From positions 52,273,868 to 52,337,867 of the forward strand of contig OY735206.1 of NCBI GenBank assembly GCA_963457665.1: DNA of 64,000 nt. The letters run 5' to 3'. The notes below the pieces were generated by a model, which was not told where the DNA came from, did not search any database, and was given only the letters and a program-made list of their open reading frames with translations. The stretch comes from Thysanoteuthis rhombus. Lineage: Eukaryota; Mollusca; Cephalopoda; Oegopsida; Thysanoteuthidae. The position numbers were made by a program, and so were the translations under genes. This document shows, piece by piece, positions 28,301 to 42,259 of the stretch (positions within the stretch are counted from its first letter, which is position 1; the number at the start of each line of letters is the position of its first letter).

Positions 28301-31300
28301 CAGATAGAGAATGGATATTGAGCCATCGTGAATCTGAACCTACATTTAAAGTAAAAGGCAGTCCGAGATAAAGAATGGATATTGAGCCATCATGAATCTG
28401 AACCTACACTTAAAGTCAAAAGCAGTCCGAGAAAAAGAATGGATATCAAACCATCATGAATCTGAACCTACACTTGAAGTCAAAGGCAGTCCAAAATAGA
28501 GAATGGATATCGAGCCATCATGAATCTGAACCTACACTTTAAGTCAAAGGCAGTCTGAGATAGAGAATGGATATTGAGCCATCATGAATCTGAACCTACA
28601 CCTAAAGTCAAAGGCAGTCCCAGATAGAGAATTGATATTGAGCCATCATGGATCTGAACCTACACTTAAATCAAAGGCAGTCCCAGATAGAGAATGGATA
28701 TTGAGCCATCATGAATATGAACCTACACTTAAAGTCAAAGGCAGTCCAAGATAAAGAATGGATATTGAGCAATCATGAATTTGAAACTACACTTAAAGAC
28801 AAAGGCAGTCCCAGATAGAAGATGGATATTGAGACATCATGAATCTGAACGTACACCTAAAGTGAAAGGCAGTCCGAAATAGAGAATGGATATTGAGCCA
28901 TCATGAATCTGAACCTACACTTAAAGTCAAAGGCAGTCCCAAATAGAGAATGGATATTGAGCCATCATGAATCTGAACGTACACTTAAAGTCAAAGGCAG
29001 TCCCCAATAGAGAATGGATATTGAGCCATCATGAATCTGAACCTACACTTGAAGTTAAAGGCAGTCCAAAATAGAGAATGGATATTGAGCCATCATGAAT
29101 CTGAACCTACACTTAAAGTCAAAGGCAGTCCGAGATAGAGAATGGATATTGAGCCATCATGAATCTGAACCTACACGTAAAGTCAAAGGCAGTCCCAAAT
29201 AGAGAATGGTTATTGAGCCATCATGAATCTGAACCTACACTTAAAGTTCAAGGCAGTCCGAAATAGAAAATGGATTTTGAGCCATCATGAATCTGAACCA
29301 ACTCTTAAAGTCAAAGGCAGTCCGAGATAAAGAAAAGATATTGTGCCATCATGAATATGAGCCTACACTTAAAATCAAAGGCAGTCCAAAATAGAGAATG
29401 GATATTGAGCCATCATGAATCTGAACCTACACTTAAAGTCGAAGGCAGTCCGAGATAGAGAATAGATATTGAGCCATCATGAATCTGAACCTACACTTAA
29501 AGTCAAAGGCAGTCCGAAATAGAGAATGGATATTGAGCCATCATGAATATGAACCTACACTTAAACTCAAAGGCAGTCCTAAATAGAGAATGGATATCGA
29601 CACACCGTGAATATGAACCTACAGTTAAAGTCAAAGGCAGTCACAGATAGAGAATGGATATTGAGCCATCATCAATCTGAACCTACCCTTTAAGTTAAAG
29701 GCAGTCCAAGATAGAGAATGATATTGAGCCATCATGAATCGAAACCTACACTCAAAGTTAAAGGCAGTCATAGATAGAAAATGATATTGAGCAATCATGA
29801 ATCTGAACCTACACTTAAAGTCAAAGGCAGTCCGAGATAGAGAATGGATGTTGAGACATCATGAATCTGAACCTACACCTAAAGTCAAAGGCAGTCCAAA
29901 ATAGAGAATGGATATTGAGCCATCATGAATATGAACTTACGCTTAAAGTCAAAGGCAGTCCCAAATATAGAATTGATATTGAGCCATCATGAATATGAAC
30001 CTAAACTTAAAGTCAAAGGCAGTCCGAAATTGAGAATGGATATTGAGCCATCATGAATCTGAACCTACATTTAAAGTAAAAGGCAGTCCGAGATACAGAA
30101 TGGATATTGAGCCATCATGAATCTGAACCTACACTTAAAGTCAAAGGCAGTCCCAAATAGAGAATGGATATTGAGCCATAATGAATCTGAACCTACACTT
30201 AAAGTCAAAGGCAGTCCGAGATAGAGAATTGATATTGAGCCATCATGAATCGGAACCTACACTTAAAGTCAAAGGCAGTCCCAAATAGAGAATGGATATT
30301 GAGACATCATGAATCTGAACCTACACTTAAAGTTTAAGGCAGTCCGAGATAGAGAATGGATATTGAGCCATCATGAATCTGAACGTACACTTAAAGTCAA
30401 AGGCAGTCCCAAATAGAGAATGGATATTGAGCCATCATGAATCTGAACCTACACTTAAAGTCAAAGGCAGTCACAGATAGAGAATGGATATTGAGCCATC
30501 ATGAATCTGAACCTACACTTAAAGTCAAAGGCAGTCCCAAATACAGAATGGATATTGAGCCATCATGAATCTGAACCTACGCTTAAAGTCAAAGGCAGTC
30601 CCAGATAGAGAATGGATATTCAGCCATCATGAATCTGAACCTACACCTAAAGTCAAAGGCAGTCCGAAACAGAGAATGGATATTGAGCCATCATGAATAT
30701 GAACTTACGTTTGAAGTCAAAGGCAGTCCGAGATAGAGAATGGATATTGAGCCATCATGAATCTGAACCTACACTTAAAGTCAAAGGCAGTCCCAGATAG
30801 AAAATTGATATTGAGCCATCATGAATCTGAACCTACACTTAAAGTCAAAGGCAGTCCGAAATAGAGAATGGATTTTGAGCCATCGTGAATCTGAACCTAC
30901 ACTTAAAGTCAAAGGCAGTCCAAGATAAAGAAGGGATATTGTGCCATCATGAATATGAACCTACATTTAAAGTCAAAGGCAGTCCGAGATAGAGAATGGA
31001 TATTGAACCATCATGAATCTGAACTTACACTTAAAGTCAAAGGCTGTCCCAGATAGAGAATGGATATTGAGACATCATGAATCTGAACCTACACCTAAAG
31101 TCAAAGGCAGTCCGAAATAGAGAATGGATATTGAGCTATCATGAATCTGAACCTACACTTAAAGTCAAAGGCAGTCCAAAATAGAGGACGGATATTGAGC
31201 CATCATGAATCTGAACCTACACTTAAAGTAAGAAGCAGTCCAAGAAAAAGAATGGATATCGAGCAATCAGGAATCTGAACCAACACTTTAAGTCAAAGGC

Positions 31301-34300
31301 AGTCCAAAATAGAGAATGGATATCGAGCAATCAGGAATCTGAACCTACACTTTAAGTCAAAGGCAGTCTGAGATAGAGAATGGATATTGAGCCATCATGA
31401 ATCTGAACCTACACTCAAAGTCAAAGGCAGTCCCAGATAGAGAATGGATATTGAGCCAACATGGATCTGAACCTACACTTAAATCAAAGGCAGTCCCAGA
31501 AGGAGAATGGATATTGAGCCATCATGAATCTGAACCTACACAGAAAGTCAAAAGCAGTCCAAGATAGGGAATGGATATTGAGCAATCATGAATCTGAACC
31601 TACACTTAAAGTCAAAAACAGTCCCAAATAGAGAATGGATATTGAGCCATCATGAATCTGAACCTACACTTAAAGTCAAAGGCAGTCCGAGATAGAGAAT
31701 GGATATTGAGCCATCATGAATCTGAACCTACACCTAAAGTCAAAGGCAGTCCCAGATAGAGAATGGATATTGAGCCATCATGAATCTGAACCTAAACTTA
31801 AAGTTGAAGGCAGTCTGAGATAGAGAATGGATATTGAGCCATCATGAATCTGAACCTATACTTAAAATCAAAGGCAGTCCGAGATAGAGAATGGATATTG
31901 AGACATCATGAATCTGAACCTACACCTAAAGTCAAAGGCAGTCTGAAATAGAGAATTGATATTGAGCCATCATGAATATGAACTTACACTTAAAGTCAAA
32001 GGCAGTCCGAAATAGAGGATGGATATTGAGCCATCATGAATATGAACCTACACTTAAATCAAAGGCAGTCCGAGATAGAGAATGGATATTGAAACATCAT
32101 GAATCTGAACCTACACTTAAAGTCAAAGGCAGTCACCGATAGAGAATGGATATTAAGCCATCATGAATCTGAACCTACACTTAAAGTCAAAGGCAGTCCG
32201 ATATAGAAAATGGATATTGAGACATCAAGAATCTTAACCTATGCTTAAAGTCAAAATGCACTCCGAGATAGAGAATGGATATTGAGCCATCATGAATCTG
32301 AACCTACACTCAAAGTCAAAGGCAGTCCCGAATAGAAAATGGATATTGAGCGATTATGAATATTAACTCACGCTTAAAGTCAAAGGCATTCCAAGATAGA
32401 GAATGGATTTTGAGCCATCATGAATCTGAACCTACACTTAAAGTCAAAGGCAGTCTGAGATAGAGAATGGATATGGAGCCATCATGAATCTGAACCTATA
32501 CTTAAAGTCAAAGGCATTCCCAAATAGAGAATGGATATTGAGCCATCATGAATCTGAACCTACACTTAAAGTCAAAGGCAGTCTGAGATAGAGAATGGAT
32601 ATTGAGCCATCATGAATCTGAACCTACCCTTAAAGTCAAATGCAGTCTGATATAGTGAATGGATATTGAGCCATCGGAATCTCAACTTACACTTAAAGTT
32701 AAAGGCAGTCTGAAATGGAGAATGGATATTGAGCCATCATTAATCTGAACCTACACTTTAAGTCAAAGGCAGTCCGAGATAGACAATGGATATTGAACCA
32801 TCATGAATCTGAACGTACACTTAAAGTCAAAGGCAATCCCAAATAGAGAATGGATATTGAGCCATCATGAATATGAACTTACACATAACGTCAAAGGCAG
32901 TCCGAGACAGAGAATGGATATTGAGCCATCATGAATCTGAACCTACACTTAGAGTCAAAGGCAGTCTGAGATAGAGAATGGATATTGATCCATCATGAAT
33001 CTGAACCTTCACATAAAGTCAAAGGCAGTCCGAGATAGAGAATGATATTGAGCAATCATGAATCTAAACTTAAACTTAAAGTCGAAGGCGGTCCCAGTCT
33101 TAACCTATGCTTAAAGTCAAAATGCAGTCCGAGATAGAGAATGGATATTGAGCCATCATGTATCTGAACATACACCTAAAGTCAAAGTCAGTCCGGAATA
33201 GAGAATGGATATTGAGCCATAATGAATATGAACTTACGCTTAAAGTCAAAGGCAGTCTGAGATAGACAATGGATATTGAACCATCATGAATCTGAACCAA
33301 CAGTTAAAGTCAAAGGCAGTCCGAGATAGAGAATGGATATTGAGCCATCATGAATTTGAACCTACACTTAAAATCAAAGGCACTCCGAGATCGAAAATGG
33401 ATATTGAGCCATCATGAATCTGAACCTACACCTAAAATCAAAGGCAGTCCCAGATTGAAAATGGATATTGAGCCATCATGAATCTGAACCTACACTTAAA
33501 ATCGAAGGTAGTCCCAGATAGAGAATGGATATTGAGCCATCATGAATCTGAACCTACACATAAAGTCAAAGGCAGTCCGAGATAGACAATGGATATTAAG
33601 CCATCATGAATCTGAACCTACACTTAAAGTCAAAGGCAGTCCGAAACAGAGAATGGATATTGAGCCATCATGAATCTGAACCTACACTGAAAGTCAAAGG
33701 CAGTCCGACATAGAGAATGGAAATTGAGCCATCATGAATCTGAACCTACCCTTAAAGTCAAATGCAGTCTGATATAGTGAATGGATATTGAGCCATCAGA
33801 ATCTCAACTTACACTTAAAGTCAAAGGCAGTCTAAAATGGAGAATGGATATTGAGCCATCATGAATCTGAACCTACACTTTAAGTCTAAGGCAGTCCGAG
33901 ATAGACAATGGATATTGAACCATCATGTATCTGAACCTACACTTAAAGTCAAAGGCAATCCCAAAAAGAGAATGGATATTGAGACATCGTGAATATGAAC
34001 CTACACTTAAAGTCAGAGGTAGTCTGAGATAGAGAATGGATATTGAGCCATCATGAATCTGAACCTATACTTAAAGTCAAAGGCAATCCCAAATAGAGAA
34101 TGGATATTGAGCCATCATGAATCTGAACCTTCACATAAAGTCAAAGGCAGTCCAAGATAAAGAATGATATTGAGCCATCATGAATCTGATCTTATACTTA
34201 AAGTTGAAGGCAGTCCGAGATAGAGAATGGATATTGAGCCATCATGAATCTGAACCTACACTAAAAGTCAAATGCAGTCTGAAAAAGAGGATGGATATTG

Positions 34301-34469
34301 AGCCATCATGAATCTGAACTTACATTTAAAGTCAAAAGCAGTCCGAAATGGAGAATGGATATTGAGCCATCATGAATCGGAACCTACACTTAAACTCAAA
34401 GGCAGTCCGAGATAGACAATGGATATTGAACCATCATGAATCTGGACGTACACTTAAAGTCAAAGGTAG

Positions 34470-37400
34470 TCTGAGATACAGAATGGATATTGAGCCAGCA
34501 TGAATCTGAACCTACACTTAAAGTCAAAAACAGTCCCAAATAGAGAATGGATATTGAGCCATCATGAATCCGAACCTATACTTAAAGTCAAAGGCAATCC
34601 CAAATAGAGAATGGATATTGAGCCATCATGAATCTAAACCTTCACATAAAGTCAAAGGCAGTCCGAGATAGAGAATGATATTGAGCCATCATGAATCTGA
34701 ACTTATACTTAAAGTCGAAGGCAGTCCCAGTCTTAACCTATACTTAAAGTCAAAATGCAGTCCGATATAGAGAATGGATATTGAGCCATTGTGAATCTGA
34801 ACGTACACTTAAAGTCAAAGGCAGTCCGAGATAGAGAATCGATATTAAGACATCATGAATCTGAACTTACACCTAGTGTCCAAGTCAGTCCGGAATAGAG
34901 AATGGATATTGATCCATAATGAATATGAACTTACGCTTAAAGTCAAAGGCAGTCTGAGATCGAAAATGGATATTGAGCCATCATGAATCTGAACCTACAC
35001 TTAAAGTCAAAGGCCGTCTGAGATAGAGAATGGATATTGAGCCATCATAAATCTGAACCTACACTTAAAGCCAAAGGTAGTCCCAGATAGAGAATGGATA
35101 TTGAGCCATCATGAATCTGAACCTACACATAAAGTCAAAGGCAGTCTGAAATAGTGAATGGATATTGAGCCATCGGAATCTCAATTTACACTCAAAGTCA
35201 AAGGCAGCCCAAAATAGAGAATGGATATTGAGCTATCATTAATCTGAACCTACACTTAAAGTCAAAGGCAGTCTGAGATAGACAATGGATATTGAACCAT
35301 CATGAATCTGAACGTACACTTAAAGTCAAAGGTAGTCCGAGATAGAAAATGGATATCGAGCCATCATGAATCTGAACCTACACTTAAAGTCAAAGGCAGT
35401 CCGAAATAGAGGATGGATATTGAGCCATCATGAATCTGAACCTACACTTAAAGTCAAAGGCAGTCCGAGATATAGAATGGATATTGAGACATCAAGAATC
35501 TTAACCTACACTTTAAGTCAAAGGCAGTCCGAAATAGAGAATGGATATTGAGCCATCATGAATCTGAACCTACACTCAAAGTCAAAGGCAATCCCAAATA
35601 GAGAATGGATATTGAGCCATCATGAATCTGAACCTACACTTAAAGTCAAATGCAGTCCGAAATAGAGAATGGATATTGAGCTATCATTAATCTGAACCTA
35701 CACTTAAAGTCAAAGGCAGTCCGAAGTAGAGAATGGATATTGAGCCATCATGAATCTGAACTTACACATAAAGTCAAAGGCAGTCCGAGATAGAGAATGG
35801 ATATTGAGCCATCGTGAATATGAACCTACACTTAAAGTCAAAGGTAGTCTGAGATAGAGAATGGATATTGAGCCATCATGAATCTGAACCTATACTTAAA
35901 GTCAAAGGCAATCCCAAATAGAGAATGGATATTGAGCCATCATGAATCTGAACCTACACTTAAAGTCAAAAGCAGTTTGAAATAGAGGATGGATATTGAG
36001 CCATCATGAATCTGAACTTACATTTAAAGTCAAAGGCAGTCCAATATAGAGAATGGATATTGAGCCATCATGAATCTGAACCTACACTTAAACTCAAAGG
36101 CAGTCCGAGATAGAGAATGGATATTGAACCATCATGAATCTGAACGTACACTTAAAGTCAAAGGTAGTCCGAGATAGAGAATGGATATTGAGCCATCAGG
36201 AATCTGAACCTACACTTAAAGTCAAAGGCAGTCCCAGATAGAGAATGGATATTGAGCCATCATGAATCTGAACCTACACTTAAAGTCAAAGGCAGTCCCA
36301 GATAGAGAATGGATATTGAGACATCAAGAATCTTAACCTATGCTTAAAGTCAAAATGCAGTCCGATATAGAGAATGGATATTGAGCCATCGTGAATCTGA
36401 ACCTACACTTAAAGTCAAAGGCAGTCACAGATAGAGAATGGATATTGAGCCATCATGAATCTGAACCTACACTTAAAGTCAAAGGCAGTCCGAGATAGAG
36501 AATGGATATTAAGACATCATCAATCTGAACCTACACCTAAAGTCAAAGGCAGTCCGGAATAAAGAATGGATATTGAAACATAATGAATACGAACTTACGC
36601 TTGAAGTCAAAGGCAGTCTGAGATAGAGAATGGATAATGAGCCATCATGAATCTGAACCTACACTTTAAGTCAAAGGCAGTCTGAGATAGAGAATGGATA
36701 TTGAGCCATCATGAATCTGAACCTACACTTAAAATCAAAGGCGCTCCGAGATCGAGAATGGATATTGAGCCATCATGAATCTGAACCTACACCTAAAGTC
36801 AAAGGCAGTCCCAAATAGAGAATGGATATTAGGACATCACGAATCTGAACCTACACTTAAAGTCAAAGGCAGTCCCAGATACAAAATGGATATTGAGCCA
36901 TCATGAATCTGAACCTACACTTAAAGTCAAAGGCAGTCCGAGATAGAGAATGGATATTGAGCCATCATGAATCTGAACCTACACTTAAAGTCAAAGGCAG
37001 TCCGACGTAGAGAATGGATATTGAGCCATCATGAATCTGAACCTACACTTAAAGTCAAAGGCAGTCTGAGATAGAGAATGGATTTTGAGCCATCAGAATC
37101 TCAACTCACACTTAAAGTCAAAGGCAGTCCGAAATGGAGCATGGATATTGAGCCATCATGAATCTGAACCTACACTCAAAGTTAAAGGCAGTCCCGAACA
37201 GAGAATGGATATTGAGCCATCATGAATCTGAACCTACACTTAAAGTCAAGGGCAGTCCGAAATAGAGGATGGATATTGAGCCATCATGAATCTGAACCTA
37301 CACTTATAGTCAAAGGCAGTCCAAGGTAGAGAATGGATATTGAGACATCATGAATCTTAACCTATACTTAAAGTCAAAATGCAGTCTGAGATAGAGAATG

Positions 37401-37660
37401 GATATTGAGCCATCATGAATCTGAACCTACACTTAAAGTCAAAGGCAGTCCGAGATAGAGAATGGATATTGATTCATCATGAATCTGAACCTACACTTCA
37501 AGTCAAAGGCAGTCTGAGATTGAGAATGGATATCGAGCCATCATGAATCTGGACCTATGCTTGAAGTCAAAATGCAGTCTGAGATAGAGAATGGATATTG
37601 AGCCATCATGAATCTGAACTTACGCCTAATGTCAGAGGCAGTCCGAAATAGAGGATGGAT
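34470..37660. repeat. Long satellite block, copy A
   Basis: This ~3.2-kb block recurs at 38,730-42,110 (copy B). The offset is 4,260 bp from about 34,470 to 35,800 and 4,452 bp from about 35,806 to 37,650. The 192-bp change is exactly three monomers present only in copy B (about 40,066-40,257). Copy A includes the truncated monomer near 34,727. Confidence 0.9.
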
Positions 37661-38729
37661 ATTGAGCCATCATGAATCTGAACCTACACTTAAAGTCAAA
37701 GGCAGTCTGAGATAGAGAATGGATATTGAGCCATTATGAATCTGAACCTATGCTTGAAGTCAGAATGCAGTCTGAGATAGAGAATGCATATTGAGCCATC
37801 ATGAATCAGAACTTACACTTAAAGTCAAAGGCAGTCCGAAATAGAGAATGGATATTGAGCCATCATGAATCTGAACCTACGCTTAAAGTCGAAGGCAGTC
37901 TGGGATAGAGAATGGATATTGAGCCATCATGAATCTGAACCTACACTTAAAGTCAAAGGCAGTCCGAAGTAGAGAATGGATATTGAGCCGGCATGAATCT
38001 GAACCTAAGCTTAAAGTCAAAGGCAGTCCAAGATAGAGAATTGATATTGAGCCATCATGAATATTAACCTATGCTTAAAGTCAAAATGCAGTCCGAGATA
38101 GAGAATGGATATTGAGCCATCATGAATCTGAACCTACGCTCAAAGTCAAAGGCAGTCCAAAGTAGAGAATGGATATTGAGCCATCATGAATCTGAACCTA
38201 CACTCAAAGTCAAAGGCAGTCCCAGATAGAGAATGGATATTGAGCCATCATGAATCTGAACCTACACTCAAAGTTAAAGGCAGTCATAGATAGAAAATGA
38301 TATTGAGCCATCATGAATCTGAACCTACACTTAAAGTCAAAGGCAGTCCGTAATAAAGAATGGATATTGAGCCATCATGAATCTGAACCTACGCTTAAAG
38401 TCAAAGGCAGTCTGAGATAGAGAATGGATATTGAGCCATTATGAATCTGAACCTACCCTTTAAGTTAAAGGCAGTCCAAGATAGAGAATGATATTGAGCC
38501 ATCATGAATCTAAACCTACACTCAAAGTTAAAGGCAGTCATAGATAGAAAATGATATTGAGCAATCATGAATCTGAACCTACACTTAAAGTCAAAGGCAG
38601 TCCGTAATAAAGAATGGATATTGAGCCATCATGAATCTGAACCTACGCTTAAAGTCAAAGGCAGTCTGAGATAGAGAATGGATATTGAGCCATCATGAAT
38701 CTGAACCTATGCTTGAAGTCAAAATGCAG

Positions 38730-41700
38730 TCTGAGATAGAGAATGGATATTGAGCCAGCATGAATCTGAACCTACACTTAAAGTCAAAAACAGTCCCAAA
38801 TAGAGAATGGATATTGAGCCATCATGAATCCGAACCTATACTTAAAGTCAAAGGCAATCCCAAATAGAGAATGGATATTGAGCCATCATGAATCTAAACC
38901 TTCACATAAAGTCAAAGGCAGTCCGAGATAGAGAATGATATTGAGCCATCATGAATCTGAACTTATACTTAAAGTTGAAGGCAGTCCCAGTCTTAACCTA
39001 TACTTAAAGTCAAAATGCAGTCCGATATAGAGAATGGATATTGAGCCATCGTGAATCTGAACCTACACTTAAAGTCAAAGGCAGTCCGAGATAGAGAATT
39101 GATATTAAGACATCATGAATCTGAACCTACACCTAGTGTCCAAGTCAGTCCGGAATAGAGAATGGATATTGATCCATAATGAATATGAACTTACGCTTAA
39201 AGTCAAAGGCAGTCTGAGATCGAAAATGGATATTGAGCCATCATGAATCTGAACCTACTCTTAAAGTCAAAGGCCGTCTGAGATAGAGAATGGATATTAA
39301 GCCATCATAAATCTGAACCTACACTTAAAGCCAAAGGTAGTCCCAGATAGAGAATGGATATTGAGCCATCATGAATCTGAACCTACACATAAAGTCAAAG
39401 GCAGTCTGAAATAGTGAATGGATATTGAGCCATCGGAATCTCAATTTACACTCAAAGTCAAAGGCAGTCCGAAATAGAGAATGGATATTGAGCTATCATT
39501 AATCTGAACCTACACTTAAAGTCAAAGGCAGTCTGAGATAGACAATGGATATTGAACCATCATGAATCTGAACGTACACTTAAAGTCAAAGGTAGTCCGA
39601 GATAGAAAATGGATATCGAGCCATCATGAATCTGAACCTACACTTAAAGTCAAAGGCAGTCCGAAATAGAGGATGGATATTGAGCCATCATGAATCTGAA
39701 CCTACACTTAAAGTCAAAGGCAGTCCGAGATATAGAATGGATATTGAGACATCAAGAATCTTAACCTACACTTTAAGTCAAAGGCAGTCCGAAATAGAGA
39801 ATGGATATTGAGCCATCATGAATCTGAACCTACACTCAAAGTCAAAGGCAATCCCAAATAGAGAATGGATATTGAGCCATCATGAATCTGAACCTACACT
39901 TAAAGTCAAATGCAGTCCGAAATAGAGAATGGATATTAAGCTATCATTAATCTGAACCTACACTTAAAGTCAAAGGCAGTCCGAAGTAGAGAATGGATAT
40001 TGAGCCATCATGAATCTGAACTTACACATAAAGTCAAAGGCAGTCCGTGATAGAGAATGGATATTAAACCATCATGAATCTGAACCTACACTTAAAGTCA
40101 AAGGCAGTCTGAGATAGAGAATAGATATTGAGCCATCATGTATCTGAACCTACACTTGAAGTCAAAGGCAGTCCCAAATAGAGAAAGGATATTGAGACAT
40201 CATGAATCTGAACCTACACTTTAAGTCAAAGGCAGTCCGAGATAGAGAATGGATATTGAGCCATCGTGAATATGAACCTACACTTAAAGTCAAAGGTAGT
40301 CTGAGATAGAGAATGGATATTGAGCCATCATGAATCTGAACCTATACTTAAAGTCAAAGGCAATCCCAAATAGAGAATGGATATTGAGCCATCATGAATC
40401 TGAACCTACACTTAAAGTCAAAAGCAGTTTGAAATAGAGGATGGATATTGAGCCATCATGAATCTGAACTTACATTTAAAGTCAAAGGCAGTCCGATATA
40501 GAGAATGGATATTGAGCCATCATGAATCTGAACCTACACTTAAACTCAAAGGCAGTCTGAGATAGAGAATGGATATTGAACCATCATGAATCTGAACGTA
40601 CACTTAAAGTCAAAGGTAGTCCGAGATAGAGAATGGATATTGAGCCATCAGGAATCTGAACCTACACTTAAAGTCAAAGGCAGTCCCAGATAGAGAATGG
40701 ATATTGAGCCATCAGGAATCTGAACCTACACTTAAAGTCAAAGGCAGTCCGAAATAGAGAATGGATATTGAGACATCAAGAATCTTAACCTATGCTTAAA
40801 GTCAAAATGCAGTCCGATATAGAGAATGGATATTGAGCCATCGGGAATCTGAACCTACACTTAAAGTCAAAGGCAGTCACAGATAGAGAATGGATATTGA
40901 GCCATCATGAATCTGAACCTACACTTAAAGTCAAAGGCAGTCCGAGATAGAGAATGGATATTAAGACATCATCAATCTGAACCTACACCTAAAGTCAAAG
41001 GCAGTCCGGAATAAAGAATGGATATTGAAACATAATGAATACGAACTTACGCTTAAAGTCAAAGGCAGTCTGAGATAGAGAATGGATAATGAGCCATCAT
41101 GAATCTGAACCTACACTTTAAGTCAAAGGCAGTCTGAGATAGAGAATGGATATTGAGCCATCATGAATCTAAACCTACACTTAAAATCAAAGGAACTCCG
41201 AGATCGAGAATGGATATTGAGCCATCATGAATCTGAACCTACACCTAAAGTCAAAGGCAGTCCCAAATAGAGAATGGATATTGAGACATCATGAATCTGA
41301 ACCTACACTTAAAGTCAAAGGCAGTCCCAGATACAGAATGGATATTGAGCCATCATGAATCTGAACCTACACTTAAAGTCAAAGGCAGTCCGAGATAGAG
41401 AATGGATATTGAGCCATCATGAATCTGAACCTACACTTAAAGTCAAAGGCAGTCCGACGTAGAGAATGGATATTGAGCCATCATGAATCTGAACCTACAC
41501 TTAAAGTCAAATGCAGTCTGAGATAAAGAATGGATTTTGAGCCATCAGAATCTCAACTCACACTTAAAGTCAAAGGCAGTCCAAAATGGAGAATGGATAT
41601 TGAGCCATCATGAATCTGAACCTACACTAAAAGTCGAAGGCAGTCCCGAACAGAGAATGGATATTGAGCCATCATGAATCTGAACCTACACTTAAAGTCA

Positions 41701-42110
41701 AGGGCAGTCCGAAATAGAGGATGGATATTGAGCCATCATGAATCTGAACCTACACTTATAGTCAAAGGCAGTCCAAGGTAGAGAATGGATATTGAGACAT
41801 CATGAATCTTAACCTATACTTAAAGTCAAAATGCAGTCTGAGATAGAGAATGGATATTGAGCCATCATGAATCTGAACCTACACTTAAAGTCAAAGGCAG
41901 TCCGAGATAGAGAATGGATATTGATTCATCATGAATCTGAACCTACACTTAAAGTCAAAGGCAGTCTGAGATTGAGAATGGATATCGAGCCATCATGAAT
42001 CTGAACCTATGCTTGAAGTCAAAATGCAGTCTGAGATAGAGAATGGATATTGAGCCATCATGAATCTGAACTTACGCCTAATGTCAGAGGCAGTCCGATA
42101 TAGAGAATGG
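38730..42110. repeat. Long satellite block, copy B
   Basis: Collinear with copy A (34,470-37,660) but with three extra monomers, which contain AATAGATATTG, CATGTATCTG and GAGAAAGGATATTG. A few single-base differences are scattered through it, so it is older than the 2,233-bp duplication. A piece of this copy, including the three extra monomers, recurs as copy C. Confidence 0.9.
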
Positions 42111-42259
42111 ATATTGAGCCATCATGAATCTGAACCTACTATTAAAGTCAAAGGCCGTCTGAGATAGAGAATGGATATTGAGCCATCATAAATCTGAACC
42201 TATGTTTAGAATTAAAATGCAGTCCGAGATAGAGAATGGATATTGAGCCATCATGAATC

